Shown here in pieces: positions 1-14,595 of a DNA stretch of 64,000 nucleotides. Both the position numbers and the translations under genes were made by a program. The notes beneath the pieces are model-generated. The model did no database searches and had not been told where the DNA came from. It was given only the letters and a program-made list of their open reading frames with translations. This DNA comes from Elephas maximus indicus (taxonomy: Eukaryota; Chordata; Mammalia; Proboscidea; Elephantidae), in NCBI RefSeq assembly GCF_024166365.1, contig NC_064831.1, positions 54,391,768 through 54,455,767 of the forward strand, written 5' to 3'. The number at the start of each line of letters is the position of its first letter. Position 1 is the first letter of the stretch.

Positions 1-1960
<1,960 letters not shown>

Positions 1961-2099
1961 GCCCTGTGGCCCAGTCTGCCTTTTCCGAGTGGGAGTCTTT
2001 TCGTCGTGGTGGCGGTTACTTTACGTAGCAGTCAGTAGGCTTGGACGATGGGGAGAAGGCACTTTGTCGCTGCTGTATTGGGCCAGTCAAGAATTACTA

Positions 2100-2237
2100 C
2101 CCTTTGCCATCGAGTCGATAACGACTCCTAGCGACCTTACAGGATAGAGTAGAACCGTCCCATAGAATTTCCAAGGTGCGGCTGGTGGATTCGAACTGCC
2201 GATCTTTTGGTTAGTAGGGAGCTTTTAGCTACACCAA
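2100..2237 (-). repeat. AfroSINE, short class
   Basis: In minus orientation this shows the SINE body: a B-box-like tRNA promoter (RC of GGATTCGAACTGCC), the CTTGG-CCTTATGG body region and the tail with a GAGTCG core. It is diverged and incomplete at the A-box side, where the usual GGTGGC start has decayed. It lacks the 44-nt middle segment of the long class. Confidence 0.85.
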
Positions 2238-2318
2238 ATTGGGTTTAAGTGGTAGCTTCCAAAAACACAGGGCACTTTTATACTTAGAGTATGACTTTAT
2301 AGAGCAACTTCCTACTTG

Positions 2319-2525
2319 CCTTAATCACTTAACCACTACGCCACCAGGGTTTCCAACTTGCCTTGCACTTCCTTTTTTACTTAGCTTCTATTACTTTACT
2401 AGTCCTTTTTCTCCCCCTTCTCCAATCCTGCTGTGCTTACTACAGGGAAACAAAAACGTTGCCAGTGAGCTGACTCCAACTCATAGCGATCCTATAGCTC
2501 TTAACCACTGCGCTACAGGGCTCCA
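2319..2525 (-). repeat. Two AfroSINE fragments with internal deletions
   Basis: The stretch at 2319-2355 is the head of a minus-oriented copy (CACTTAACCACTACGCCACC). The stretch at 2453-2525 joins the tail (GACTCCAACTCATAGCGATC) directly to the head (TTAACCACTGCGCTACAGGG), so the SINE middle is missing from the second piece. They could be remains of one split copy or of two insertions. Confidence 0.7.
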
Positions 2526-3886
2526 TGCTTACTGCAGTATGACTCAATGCACTTTACTGCATACTCTGGGTCTTAACTTCCTGTCCTTACTTATTGGTAT
2601 TCCCAAGTAGACTCTACATTTTTTTGTGAGCAAGAAACTGTGTAGCACTTACTTCATATTCAGTTCCCTCAACACAGCGGCAGGACTTAATGCTCAACAA
2701 ATACTGGTTGCATTGGCCTGTGGCTTCAAAGTCTCCCTTTTCTAGAAACCTTCAGGAAGGTTAGAGACAGCTGTCAGGTCTTCACACACACACACACACG
2801 TTCCAGTCCACAACGTATATACTTTGGTACTGCGAGTCTAACATTCACGCCTTCCAAAATTCGGGCCTATGGCATCATTAAACGTCTTTAAAATTAATTT
2901 TCAAAGACTGACCTTATAGAGATTCCTGGTCTTTGCAGCCTAGAGCGTTGAACTCTGCGATGTGGGTTCCACGTATGAGGTGCTGACCTGTGTGAGCCTG
3001 TACGTGGCCGCCAGCATCAGATGACTTGTCCTTCCCTACCCTGAGATCACTGCAGCAGAGCTCCCATGAACTGTCTTATTTGAACACATTTGTTATTTCC
3101 AATTCTTGCACCTCAATCAGGTGGAAGTTCTTCTAGGTAAAATCGCTGCATTAGCAACAATTATCTTCCTAAGCACCCATCCACCCCCCTGTCCTGTCTC
3201 ATACTCATAGCCACTGAGAAAAAATGTTTACCAAACCATGTTTTCAGAGGAGCCTCCAGCAGATGAGAAGCTAACGCTAAAATGTCATAAAAGCAGGCCC
3301 CACCACCCCCACTCTTGAAGGAAAAATCAGGTCGATGAATAAAATGCTCTCAATGTGAAGTTTTTCTCTCATATCATCTGTTCTTACTTGCCTACCAGTG
3401 AAAAAATTGAGTAGTATCAGAAAAACTGGAAGGGGCCAATCATGCCAGGATTGGCAGTTTTGTGGCCACATATGCAGTTGGGATTTTCTATTACCAATCG
3501 AGTCGACACCACTGGGGTTTTGGGTCAGAGTTATACCTTCTGTGTGCATACATGTTCCTCGTTAGTAGAGAATTATAAAGCTACTATTTCAAAGTGTTCC
3601 ACAGAGCAGATCCTGACTTCCTGGTGTCCTACCACCAGAAAACTACAAGGAATTCAGGATTTAACAAGTTAATGTTCAAATTCTTCCAGGAATATTTAAA
3701 GTGACCCACAAGAGAGGGCAATGTTTCAACCCAAAAGACTGGACCGTGAATGCCAAAGTAGCAGGAATTCTTTTTGTTCATGGGTGCCTGAATCACATCA
3801 GAGTTAGTCCTGCCTAGACTCCTAGTCACAAACCAGCCAGGGTTCTAAAAACTAACGAACCAATCAACCAACCAACCAAAACAAAC

Positions 3887-6800
3887 AAGCAGAACTAGTC
3901 AAGAAAGGGAAGACATTTTATTTTACATACAAAAAGGGTGCAAACTGAGTCCTTTCCTCCCCAAATGGGGAAGAGGTATACATAAAGATCACATTTGTGT
4001 TTTTCATGGTGCCCTAGGAAATGGGCTATTCTGAGATAACCTATCAGGACCCATTTTCCATTTTCTCCAAAGAAGGCTACTTCTTCTGCAGAGGAGTCTT
4101 TCCTGCGGATACACAAACCTCTCCTGGAAGAATCATTTCAAATACACTTGAAATTGACATTCATGTTCAAAAATACTACAGATTTCATTTTCACAGCTGA
4201 ACTTTGTGACCAGTGCCAGGGTTTATGAAAACATTACATATTTAAAACAAAAGGTAAAAAAAAAAAAAGGCATCTAACAATAATCAGACACATCCACGCA
4301 TCGATTAAAACTGATCCCCACAGCTGATTAATACATTATCTAGTCTTTAAAAATTGCAATCAACACCCCAACATCTCTTTAAAAGTACAATGGGCAAAGA
4401 TTAAAGAAGCAGACAAAATAATAACACAATAAATTAGAGCATGTAACATCCAATGGGAATTGCTGAATCAACATTATTTTCCATTGGGGGTTATAATATT
4501 TTTGGTTTCACCTGTATCTTTTCCGCTGTTACTCTTCTCTTGGCTTAACAAATGGGGCTCGTTCCCAGAGCTGGCTTGCTGCTACACTAATTTGAGAAAC
4601 TCACTTGTCACTTGTTTACTTCCAAGAATACTCAGGAACACATGGTTCCCTCCAGCCTGGGCTGTAAGTCTTTATAGAAGTCAAATGTACAGAGAGCACA
4701 TGTGTGCACACATGCGCCACACACAGACACACGCCCATCTGTAAATATCTTTCTCCCCAAAGAAATGACTCATCTTTCCTGAGGCATTCCTAACAGATTG
4801 ATAAGCCTCCTAAAAAAGGCTTTAGGTGCAAGGGCTGGCCTGGGATTTGGTCTAGAGCTCATGAAGAGGAACACTGGAAATGTCAAGGCAGGGGCAGTCA
4901 CAACAGCTGTCCTCCTGTGTTACTGGGATGACTGCACTGCACCCCCATCTAGTATCATGATGACCCTCTGCTCTGAGACCCTGAAGTGGTGGTAATGGCA
5001 CCGGGACAGTGATTGTGAGGAGTAAGAGAAAAATAACGAATTCTGTCCACAGAACTGAGGTTTAACATCAAGTTTGATAAATCAAGCTAGAAATACGTGC
5101 AGTACATGTCCACTTTTTCCTTCGTAAGCTGATCTATAAACAAATACTGGAGTGTGTTTCTTGGTTGCTTTGTGAGGAAATATGTCAGCTACTACTGTCT
5201 ATATCCAAGGAACCTACTTACTATTTTGGCTACACTGGAGAAACCTATTCTTTTGCACTCAGTCACCAGCAAAGGGAGTCAGGAAAAACTTAAAATTTAA
5301 ACTGCTTAGTTGAACAAACTTCCAAGATTCCTTACTTGTGGCTAAAACACTGCTCAAAACTTTATAAACTCTCAAGAAGGGCCATGGTTTCCTTTTCTTT
5401 TTCTTATTGAGAAACAAAAACAACACTCCCCTACCCCTACCCCGGGAAAAAAAAGCCCACCAAAGTAATCCCATTTGATTTCTACCAACCCACCATGGGG
5501 AAGACTGGGAGTCACTGGCCATCAGCCTCTAGATGGGACTTCACCAGAGCTCTGGAAAGTCTGCAAAATAATTCCAGAGACAAGTGCCTGTTGGCCACAT
5601 GGCCAATCCCAATGGGATGTCCTGCTATCCTGGCTCCCGGGAGATTCCTGGGATTCATCTGACCACCTTGGGGCAGCAGTGGTGGGGATGGTGGGCAGTG
5701 GCCTGGCAAGGCAATGTTGGCTTTATGGTGCTGCAAGCTCCCGGTTCAAGAAACTCTAGTCCTAACCTGGCTAAATAGTGGACAATGTTGTCAGGGCAAC
5801 TCACTGAGAATAGAAACCTGATGTAAATTTGAAAATGGAGGAGGTGGGTAGATGCGGGAGGCACGGGGCTTGGGAGAGATACACCAGATCAAGTTCCTTT
5901 GAGGAGATGCTTTCTAGGCTGCCATGGAAGAAGTTGTTTTTGAAAAAGGTAGACCATACTTGCTCATTGGGAAACAGATTGTATCTTCTACATGTAAAAA
6001 AATTAAGGCTATGATCTTTAGTAACCACTTTGACATAATATTACCCAACACTGCATATCTCCGTCATTAAAAACGGCTGCCGGCACTGACAACAGTGAGT
6101 ATGTACTACCAAGTGTACAGTTCCACAGAACTAAGTTGGAAGTTACTTTAGAGGCAATGGACGCCGCGTCTGGCTAATGGGCAAGGGCTATTTCTACACA
6201 CTACGAGCTCAATGAGAATGAACAGGTAATCACCACTCCTCCTGGAAACCTCAGAATCCCTGCTGTCTAGGGCAGCCTCTACATTCCAAAGTAAAATGGA
6301 CCTTTGAGGGTCAAGCAACCTGACTCGTACCTTCCTAGACACTGTTCACTCCCAGACAAACCCCAAATAGCAGGGCAATGTTAATTAAGGCAGTCACGAA
6401 TGCACACTGGCTACTGAGGGGCTAGGGTCCACCCTTGTGGAGCATTCTGTGTGAGATCTCTGGGCAGCGCCAAGGTGTACAGCAACCAAGCAACCCTTAC
6501 ATGCTTAGATTGCGGATGCAAACCATACTCCTGTCATGAGGGGAGGACCTTCTTGCCTTGGGTGAAACCCTGGTCTGCCTGCTTCCATCTTCTCAGGGTG
6601 CAATTCACGCCTGAGGAACTGCAGACCTTGAGAGAACTCCTACTGGTATACTAGGAAGGGTTTCTTAATTCACAGATGCTGACTTAGCTCTAAGGAGCAA
6701 CGACTGCATCAATCTCAAAGAAAAGATCCTTCGGCATCATGGCTGCAAAATGGAGGAAGCTTAAAAATTACAGAGCAAGTGGATTTGGGGAGGGGGTATG

Positions 6801-9800
6801 CCCAACCCCAAAGATCTGGCTGAGGCATATAGCTATGGCTGTGGAGGAACGATGAGCTGGTGGGGATGGAGCTGATGGCCACATCCCTTCTGGGGTACTC
6901 AGCTGGTGGAGTGTGTGTGTGTGTGTGTGTGTTTTTAAGGAAGATTCTAGCAGAATCTCCCAGGGGTCTGGAACAGCTCTGGAATATGAAGGTCCCTGGA
7001 AGGATCACTAATTCCTGCATGCCAAAGAGATGTGGAGTTCTTCACCTCTGTCAGGAAAACAAAATACTTCTTAATAGCTTTGTGGGGGGTGGAGGGTGAG
7101 AATGGTGCATTAAGAAGGACCCTCCTCCACTGCTCAGGTTCAACTCTTCAAGAGCTAGCCTTTAAAACATTTTAAGGTAACAACAAAAACCCCACAAACA
7201 TAGCTGCAAAGGGGCTGCCCCACAGCCACGCTGGTTACTGCCTTTTTGTTGTTGTTGTTGAGGGGGAGGCTATGGGTAGGGGTAGGGGAGGCACTTACTG
7301 GGGTATGGAGTGCCAGAACGCTCCAGGCTTTGCCGCTATTTCCTCCTGCCTTCCCTCGAGAGGCAAGGCTTTTTCTATACAGGGATGAGAAGGTTAAAGT
7401 TTCTGTACAGGAAGTTAGAGAGCTGCTCAAATGCCAGTTGAGAAACTACGTAAGCTTCAGTGACGGGCCTTAACCACTAGATAATGGCAATGAAGCAAAG
7501 CCCCGTATTAAAAGTCCTTGTGGGGAAGGGGTCTGACACTGAGTTTCCCTGCCACTCTATATATTTTGTATATAGGAAAATTTCTTTTAAACAAAAGGAA
7601 GATTACAATCTTCACATAAACTAAGCAGGCTGGAGGCCACTGAAGTGATATTCTCAAGCTAAGGCCCAGTGGAACGTGCAAAACCCAGTAACTCAGATCC
7701 ATGCTAATGCTGCTGGTTCTGTTCCATGAAAGGTACATCAAGGGACTTGTCAGAAAATTTCAACTACCAGAAAGTATCTCCACACCCTCCAGTCAATAGA
7801 TAGCCCTAAATATCAAGCCAGAAGTGACAACTCCTTTGTTCCCCAAACCACCAGACTAAGTCCCTGGGCACTGTCCTCCACGGTTAGTTCTCTCTAGCTC
7901 CACTGAAATGTGGAAATGAAAGGGCGAAAGGAGTGCTGGTTTGTCCTTCTCTCTTCTTCCAGATTCAAGACCTCTTTTCCTAATGCAAATAATCCTTTGT
8001 CCTGTTGCATTTGGAAGCCCAAGTCACTGTGTGAATAGGCCACTGAACTCAACTGGGAACCAAGAGAAGAGTAACTCCACACATTATTGTGTTTTTCAAG
8101 CAGTGAGGAACCATGCCCCTTCCTGGCAGTGTGCCATCTGAAAACACCATGGCAAGGGCAGAGGGTGTACAGGAGAGCATGTTCTAAGTACATGGCCATT
8201 GCGTCTGCAAAGAGTCTTTGTCCAACTGAGGAGATTATTTCAGACCTTACATTTTAGTTTCCTTTTCCCTGGAATTTTCCAGCACCAACCAATCTTACCC
8301 TCCTGTTCACCGCAGCCCCATGTACTCAGTCCTAATTCTGCCACTATGCGCCTGTTGGGCAATCTTCATGGGCTTGGCTTCTGATAAGGCAAACCAGCCC
8401 AAGTGCTGGAACTTAGCTATTAGGAAGACAGTACACATCAACTTTCTTTTCCTGGCCCTATGATGCCACACCCTGAGGTTCCTCTGGCAGTTGGAAGGCA
8501 GGTTCACAGTCCTCTTCTTTGCCCACTAGTGGTAATATGGTGTTGGTTATTTCATCATTTTGTTCCCCAAGTCACCAGGAAATCACATGGCTATCTAATT
8601 GGAAGTCCCTGGCAGTGGAGGAAATGGATATTTCTGATTTTTTTGTTAAGCATCTGCTTCTCTGGGATGAGCTGTCTCCCAGTCACAGCCTGGCTTGGCC
8701 TGGCTCATCCCAAGTGCTTGAGAGCTAAGTTTTCTAAACTGCAGGCTGATTAGGTCAAGATGCTCTGGTAGGGACATTCTTCGGCAGCTGAGAAGATGAA
8801 TGAAAATTCAAGTATATGTTTCCTTGCCAGCCTGAGTGCAATGGCTCAGAATGGCATAGGGTTTGGCTTCTTTTCTTCTGGGTGCTGCGTATCAGAATTT
8901 TTCCACTGAGAATGTCCTCTGGACCCATATTCTCTATGAATGGCTTAGGGAGCCCCATCCCCCTCAAGACAGAAAAAGTAAAACCCCAATATAACCAGAC
9001 ACAATATGCATCTGTCATGTTTTCTGTTTATAAAAAAACAAAACTAAAAGTGCAATACAGTTTTTTTTTCTTTTTTTCCTTAGACCAATTTGCATTGTCC
9101 TACTACCATCTGGAGAACAAAGTTTGCTTCTCAAGAAAGCTAAGAAGACCAATGCACGGGGACAGTAGACTGCAGACTTCTCACAGCTTGTGTCCTACAG
9201 TGTAACTTCACAGGAGGGGAGGAGGGAACCTGTACCTTGTGTGCAGCTATGGATGGAGGCTGCACAGGCACAGAGGAGGAGGAAGCCATACTGCCAGACA
9301 CACCTGGTAGGTGGAGAAGGGTCTTTCCCAGACCAGGTCTGTCATCTTCCTCCTACCTTCTTGGCCACACCCCTAGCCTCTAGAGCTCCTTCAGCAAACA
9401 AAGCTTTTGTTCACTAGCTTTTGTGCCAGAGAGGGTTGAGGGTGGGCAAGAGCCAGGAGCAAACTAAGGGGAGGGGCGAGACTAGTAGTCCTTGAGTTTT
9501 TGTGAATGACACCTTCACTGTAAACAATGGGAAGGAGAGTCAACCAGACAGCCCCAAGGGCCAGCAGTGGAGGAGTACCAGCTCTGGGACCTGCTCAGAG
9601 CCTCAGGCAGGCGGGGATGGCCACTGACCCTTTGGGCCCTGGCTGCCCATACTGGCTCCTTTGGGGGTATCTGTTTTCTTCTTTTTGGTTTGGATCTCCA
9701 CCCTCCCCCACAAAGGAGTCCCTTCCAATGAGAAATGGCAGGAGCTGCAGGTGCAATTGAGTCAGAGTCCCCAGGGCCTGAGGACTCCTGGGAGGCACTG

Positions 9801-9801
9801 G
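3887..9801 (-). other. CSNK1G1: CSNK1G1 3' untranslated region
   Basis: About 5.9 kb lies between the stop codon (9802-9804) and the most likely poly(A) signal (AATAAA, RC at 3917-3922). The 3' end is inferred from this signal and from the distance to PPIB. No AfroSINE, RTE, L2, MIR or LTR was recognised here, unlike the flanks. Simple repeats include a TG run at 6909-6931, a TTG run at 7246-7260, and A- or T-runs near 4258-4268 and 9060-9078. The open frames of 60-130 codons on both strands show no family resemblance and are treated as chance. A long 3' UTR suggests post-transcriptional control, but I assign no specific sites. Confidence 0.75.
3917..3922 (-). terminator. CSNK1G1: Poly(A) signal AATAAA for CSNK1G1
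   Basis: Reverse complement of TTTATT within ACATTTTATTTTACA. Cleavage is expected 10-30 nt further along the transcript, at about 3887-3907. I saw no other perfect AATAAA on the minus strand between here and the stop codon, but I did not search for weaker variants. Confidence 0.65.
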
Positions 9802-9856
9802 TCACTTGTGGCGCTGAGCAGTCTTCTTCCGTTTCCTCTTAAAGAAACAGCAGCAC
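9802..9856 (-). CDS. CSNK1G1: CSNK1G1 last coding exon: cysteine-rich basic membrane tail and stop
   Basis: The exon starts with the G that completes a split AA|G lysine codon and encodes CCCFFKRKRKKTAQRHK followed by TGA. It is preceded by a GCTCCAG acceptor. The three cysteines followed by a polybasic run are the known lipid-modified (palmitoylated) anchor that keeps casein kinase I gamma at the plasma membrane, where it phosphorylates LRP6 and other membrane-near substrates. The sequence is identical to the human tail as I remember it. The same exon continues as the long 3' UTR. Confidence 0.96.
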
Positions 9857-10234
9857 CTGGAGCACAAGGAACATCACAGTGAGTGCCGGGGTCCTGCAGC
9901 TTCCAGCAGACCTCTGCCCGGTCCTACTTCCTGCAGGGGGTGGGATCTTCCCCCGGTACCCACCCACAGGGCCGCCCACCATCTACAGTGAGCACACTGG
10001 AGGCAGTGGGCAGGTCTGCCAGGAAAGCCAAAGGCAATAGTTGCTTCATCTCCTTCTGAAGCTCCCCAACCCAACTGCCAAACACTGCAGGCTGGGCAGG
10101 GCCAAAACAGGCCATTTCTGGAACGAGGATACAGAAGGTTTAATTCCCACTCTGACACCCAAACCAGACGCCCCATCAAAGCTAGGGGTCCTCAGGGCTA
10201 CAAGAACAACAGTCAGCGCTGTCTACCCCTTGAT

Positions 10235-10403
10235 ATAAAGAATATCTGTTGCCATCGAGTAGATTCTCATGGAGACTCACTGTGATCCTATACGACAGAG
10301 CAAAACTGCCCCATAGAGCTTCCAAGGAGCGCCTGGTGGATCTGAACTGCTGACCTTTTGGTTAGCAGCTGTGGCTCTCAACCACTACGCTACCAGGGTT
10401 TCC
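10235..10403 (-). repeat. AfroSINE, short class, with target-site duplication
   Basis: A full minus-oriented copy from the CCACCAGGGTTTCC-type head complement (here CTACCAGGG) to the tail. The direct repeat ACCCCTTGAT lies at 10225-10234 and 10404-10413, a 10-bp target-site duplication. It lacks the 44-nt middle segment. Confidence 0.93.
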
Positions 10404-12344
10404 ACCCCTTGATTAAAAAAAAATGTGGAGGGCAAAATTTAGTGCAATTCCATGGCCAACCTGTAGGGAGGTTAAACCAAGGCAACCAAATCCCATGAAA
10501 GCATGATGTTTGGAACTCCGGGAGGATCTCACAATCCTACCAATGAAGGACCAAGGATTCCTTCCCCACCTCCAACCCACTACCTAAAGGAGACAAGAGA
10601 AACCCTGATGCCAATAGGAACTGTGAGCCCCGGTCTTCTGACTGAGATCAGCACAGCCCATCTTCATTCGGAGGGGATCGACCCATATCCAGGAGTGATC
10701 ATCATGAAGCTCTCTGGTTGCTGGGTACCTACCCCCCAACCCAGCTTCCTGAGACTGCTGCTGTCAAGCCAGACTGGGTTTAAGAAGTGGTCCTGTTTAG
10801 AGTGGATGTTGGGGCCTGCATTCTTCATAAGCTGCCTCCTGAGGAACAGCCACAGCTCTGGCATGTCCCTTGGACTGAGTCCCTTCCCCTCCTCACTCCT
10901 GTCTTTGGAATAGAGAGCATCACTCTTGCTCAGGCAGTGATGAGCCCAGAAGGGGGTAATGAGGGCTGTAGAATGGGTGGTGCATAAGACATGTCCTTTC
11001 CAGGAAGCTGACACATGGGAAATGAGTATGGGAGGGCCAGAAGGTGGTAGATGAGTCAAAGATGCCAATGATGAAGGGGAGTAGAATTGGAGGTATAACT
11101 CAGACTTGTCAGACCCTTGAACTAAAAGCTTTTCTGGGGAAACTACCTTTGAATCTCCTAGGCTTATCCCACCAGGTTTAATGCCATAGATATTCATATG
11201 GAAATAAAGACCTGTTGCTTACTTCCCATACTCCTAACTTCTCCATTGTAGCTAAGATTCTCTTTTGACTCAGACACCTTGATATTCCTACATACAATGG
11301 ACCAGTTATTAAAAACTCAGAGAAAGCTTCTTGTAATGCAGAAATAGAGGTTTACACAGACAATGATGGGCTTTAACCCTATTTGAATGAGTTAAACTTG
11401 GAAATTTCAGAAACAGTAGGTTCATAACAGAATTTTACAGAAGACTTTCTCTTACTAGTATCTATGACATTTGTTATGTACTATCAATGGGCATGAATAC
11501 AGTCACTAAACTCAGTGTCATGGAGACTGAAAAAATTCTTTTATATAATGGCCAGCACTTTTTAATTATTTAAAACAGTCCTCAGTGGAATCCCTGGGGA
11601 AGCATTCAAGAAAAAAAGTATTTTTGGGGACATCTGCTTTAGAAAATGGACATTATCAAGTTGAATGTACTGAAATTATTATTAAATAAGGTAAGTTAAA
11701 TCTCATGGGGACACAAGTATTTTAATAGACTTACCTGTTCCCTGTTAAATGTGATTTTTAGAGGGATCCCTAACATTTAATTTCTATTCATTTTCTTTTT
11801 GAAGGATGCTGTGATAACGATTTTGTGTTTTTTCAGTATGAGCAATTAAAAAAAGTTTGAAATACTGTATAGACCCACTTCAAACTATACAATGACTTCC
11901 CTTTTACCTCCCTTAAGGCGAGCCGTAAGAATTAACGCCTGCTGACAAACATGTCAGGACCCAATGTGCAATGCTGACTTTACCTGCCTGGAGCGAAGTT
12001 TAAACTGTGGCTCTGAGGAGCTGGAAGATTTTAAATTTGGAGCCGTTAGATTAATTGTCTTCTAGTTACTAAAGTTAAAGCTTCAGCAGTAGAGAAGCTT
12101 TTAACAATCCTACTATGAGGAGACAGGCCCACGATGTGCTCTTCAGCTCTTTGGCTTCTGTGGTGACGACTAGCACAGGACCTGCTAAACAGGGTCAGAC
12201 CCTAGACCAAGCCCAATAACTGAGTCCATAGAGCCTGGCCTACTCTCGGAAGAGAATGAAGATTGGTGATGAACCTATTTTGTCTCATAAGTTCCCTTCT
12301 AGTTGATTCTTTGATTGTTTAGATGACCCGAATACTTAACATGC

Positions 12345-12580
12345 TAGAGTCAGAGTTGGTCCATTCTCCCTACTCCCAAGCCAGCAAGTTCTCTTCCCTC
12401 AGGCCTCTGGGCCATCACCTTTTTCACACTGCTCTCACTATGTCCTGGATGCTCCCCCTTCAGCTACTCCCTTGCTATGTTCCCCTTCCTTGCCATACTT
12501 GCACATTCTTCCTTTGCTTTAATACCCACAGTACCCCTGAAGTCTTCCTTGACTGGCTCTGTCCACAATGATGTCTTGTC
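12345..12580 (+). repeat. L2 LINE 3' region fragment
   Basis: The sequence keeps the order of the L2 3' end: a Ser/Pro-type stretch, a GCCATCACC-TTTTTCACACTG part, then CTGAAGTCTTCCTTGACTGGC (usually ...AGGCCTTCCCTGACC). It is ancient and diverged. Confidence 0.55.
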
Positions 12581-12675
12581 CCCTCAGCCTGTCGAGGAAC
12601 AAAAACTTAGGTACCCAGGAAAACTACTTATTCTTTAATGCGTGTCTATTTTATCTTCTCCAGCTACATGGTACC

Positions 12676-13190
12676 TGTTATGGATTGAATTGTGTCCCCC
12701 CCCAAAATATGTGTCAACCTGGCTAGGCCATGGTTCCCAGTATTGTGTGGCTGTCCACCATTTTGTGATCTGATAATCCTGTGTTGTAAATCCTAACCTC
12801 TATGATGTTAATGAGGCAGGATTAGAGGTAGTTATGTTAATAAAGCAGGACAAATCTACAGGATTAGGTTTTATCTTGAGTCAATCTCTTTTGAGACATA
12901 AAAAAGAGAAGCCAGCAGAGAGGAGAGGGACCGCCTACCACCAAGAAATAAGAGCCAGGAGTAGAGCGTGACCTTTGGACTCAGGAGAGGCTTTGGACTG
13001 AGAAGCTCCTAGACCAGGGGAAGACTGATGCCAAGATCTTCCCCCAGAGCTGACAAAGAGAGAAAGCCTTCCTTGGGAACTGGCACCCTGACTTCAGCCT
13101 TCTAGCTTCCTGAACTGTGAGAGAATAAATTTCTGTTTGTTAAAGCCATCAACCTGTGGTATTTCTGTTACAGCAGCAGTAGATGACCAA
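12676..13190 (+). mobile_element. Solitary MaLR-like LTR
   Basis: A 515-bp element starting TGTTATGGATTGAATTGTGT and ending near CAGTAGATGACCAA, with an internal AATAAA (GAGAATAAATTTCTG) and the GTGGTATTTCTGTTACAG 3' section typical of MLT/MST-type LTRs. The pentamer GTACC flanks both sides (12671-12675 and 13191-13195), matching the 5-bp duplication of ERVL-MaLR insertions. No internal proviral sequence is seen, so it is a solo LTR. A sister copy lies at 37752-38251. Confidence 0.8.
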
Positions 13191-14554
13191 GTACCTAAAC
13201 TCTTTGGGGCAGAGTATAGGCCTTGAGAGCCCTCAGAGTTCCAAGCACAGGGTTGGATGAACACAGAGTAGGTCCTTTAGTACTTGTGGACTAATCCAAG
13301 ATCATGTGACTGACACCTCACAAGAAAAAATAGACCACAACAACGTCAGAATTACACAGACAAATGTTTGCTAAATGAGAAGGCTAAATGTACTCCTCAA
13401 TACCCTACAAAGTCCTGTATCCATAAAATCCATTTGTTATCTTCAGTACATCCCTGTCCCTAGGGAAACTCCTCTAGGCAATCTGGATTAGATAGTTAGG
13501 GTTGAGAAACTCATGCCCAACTCAGTCACTGAAAATAAGTAGAAATGAGGTAGTCATTGAGTTCAACAGATTATTACCACCGTGTAGAATATGACCCTAT
13601 GTACGCAGGCAATGTGGAGTTACAACTCCAGACTGCAACAGACCAGCAAGCTCAGGAAAAGCTGGACGGTCACAGGCAGTGTCCAGGAAGACAGCTGGGG
13701 AGGGCCCCCTGTCTTGTAGCAGGAATGTTCCTCACCACACACAGATTCAGTAGGGCTTCCCCTTCTACATGTCCCCTGCTGTTCCCAAGAATGCTTCAAG
13801 GGGCCTTTTCCAGGAGAGAAAAACAGGGTCCAATATTGCATTAGCTTTGACCCACTATTCACTTTCATGAGGAATTAAAAAAAGACAAACAAACAAACAA
13901 AAAAAAAAACACACCGGAAAAGCCCCGCAACAGCAGCAACAACAACAAAATGTCCATCTCTCCCCCAAGAAGGAGCTCTCTTTTTTGGGGGAGGGAGAGT
14001 TCATACTCTACAGATAGAGGAACCAGTTGAAACACAAAGAAAAGTCACAGATATTTTTCCAAAGCAGCCAATTTCCAGGTTAAAGACCAAGCTGCAGAAT
14101 GTAAGGTTATCTGGCAACAGTGCTGTCCTTGGGGTTGTGAGAAATAATCTAAACAACTAAAAGAGTAACCTTGTTCTCTTAATTCTGTCCCTTTCTTTCC
14201 AATAATATCTGGTCATATTAAGTTGGGAGGAAATTCACTCAGTTAAAAATAAAGAGATAATTTTGGAGTGGGGTATTGTTTTGGCAGGAGGAGGCAGCAA
14301 TGAGGTGGGATGAAAGGAAAGAGGGAACAGATTAATTCCTGAGTATAGGCCTGCCCCATTACCATCTTGTGGATCTAGTTCCCAGTCTGGGTGGTTAGGG
14401 CACAAGGTGGCAGATATAAGCCATTCAATGTTCCTAAGGCATTTTGTTTGGCTTGCCAATCCCAGCCTAGTCTGGTCCACTCCCCTTGCATGTGGACTGG
14501 AGAGAGGGACTCACCACAAGTTGAGCATTTTCAGGCAGCTACAGAGTGTGTAAA

Positions 14555-14595
14555 CAGAAAAACACAGAAAGGAAGAGAGAGAAAGAGAGATATTA
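14555..14595 (+). repeat. Purine-rich GA tract
   Basis: A run of A and G (AGAAAGGAAGAGAGAGAAAG and onward) with few pyrimidines, low complexity. Confidence 0.6.

Larger units (their letters stand above)
1961..3886. other. PPIB to CSNK1G1 spacer
   Basis: Intergenic DNA between the PPIB promoter and the inferred CSNK1G1 cleavage site, about 2.2 kb measured from the PPIB start codon, similar to the human spacing as I recall it. It holds degenerate AfroSINE pieces at 2100-2237, 2319-2355 and 2453-2525 and a CA dinucleotide run at about 2784-2799. I see no gene in the remainder. Confidence 0.7.

Noticed and set aside
10664..11197. 177-codon minus-strand open frame inside the CSNK1G1 intron
   Set aside because: No family resemblance, no splice or start context that convinces, and another frame on the plus strand overlaps it (10503-10913). 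Best seen as chance.
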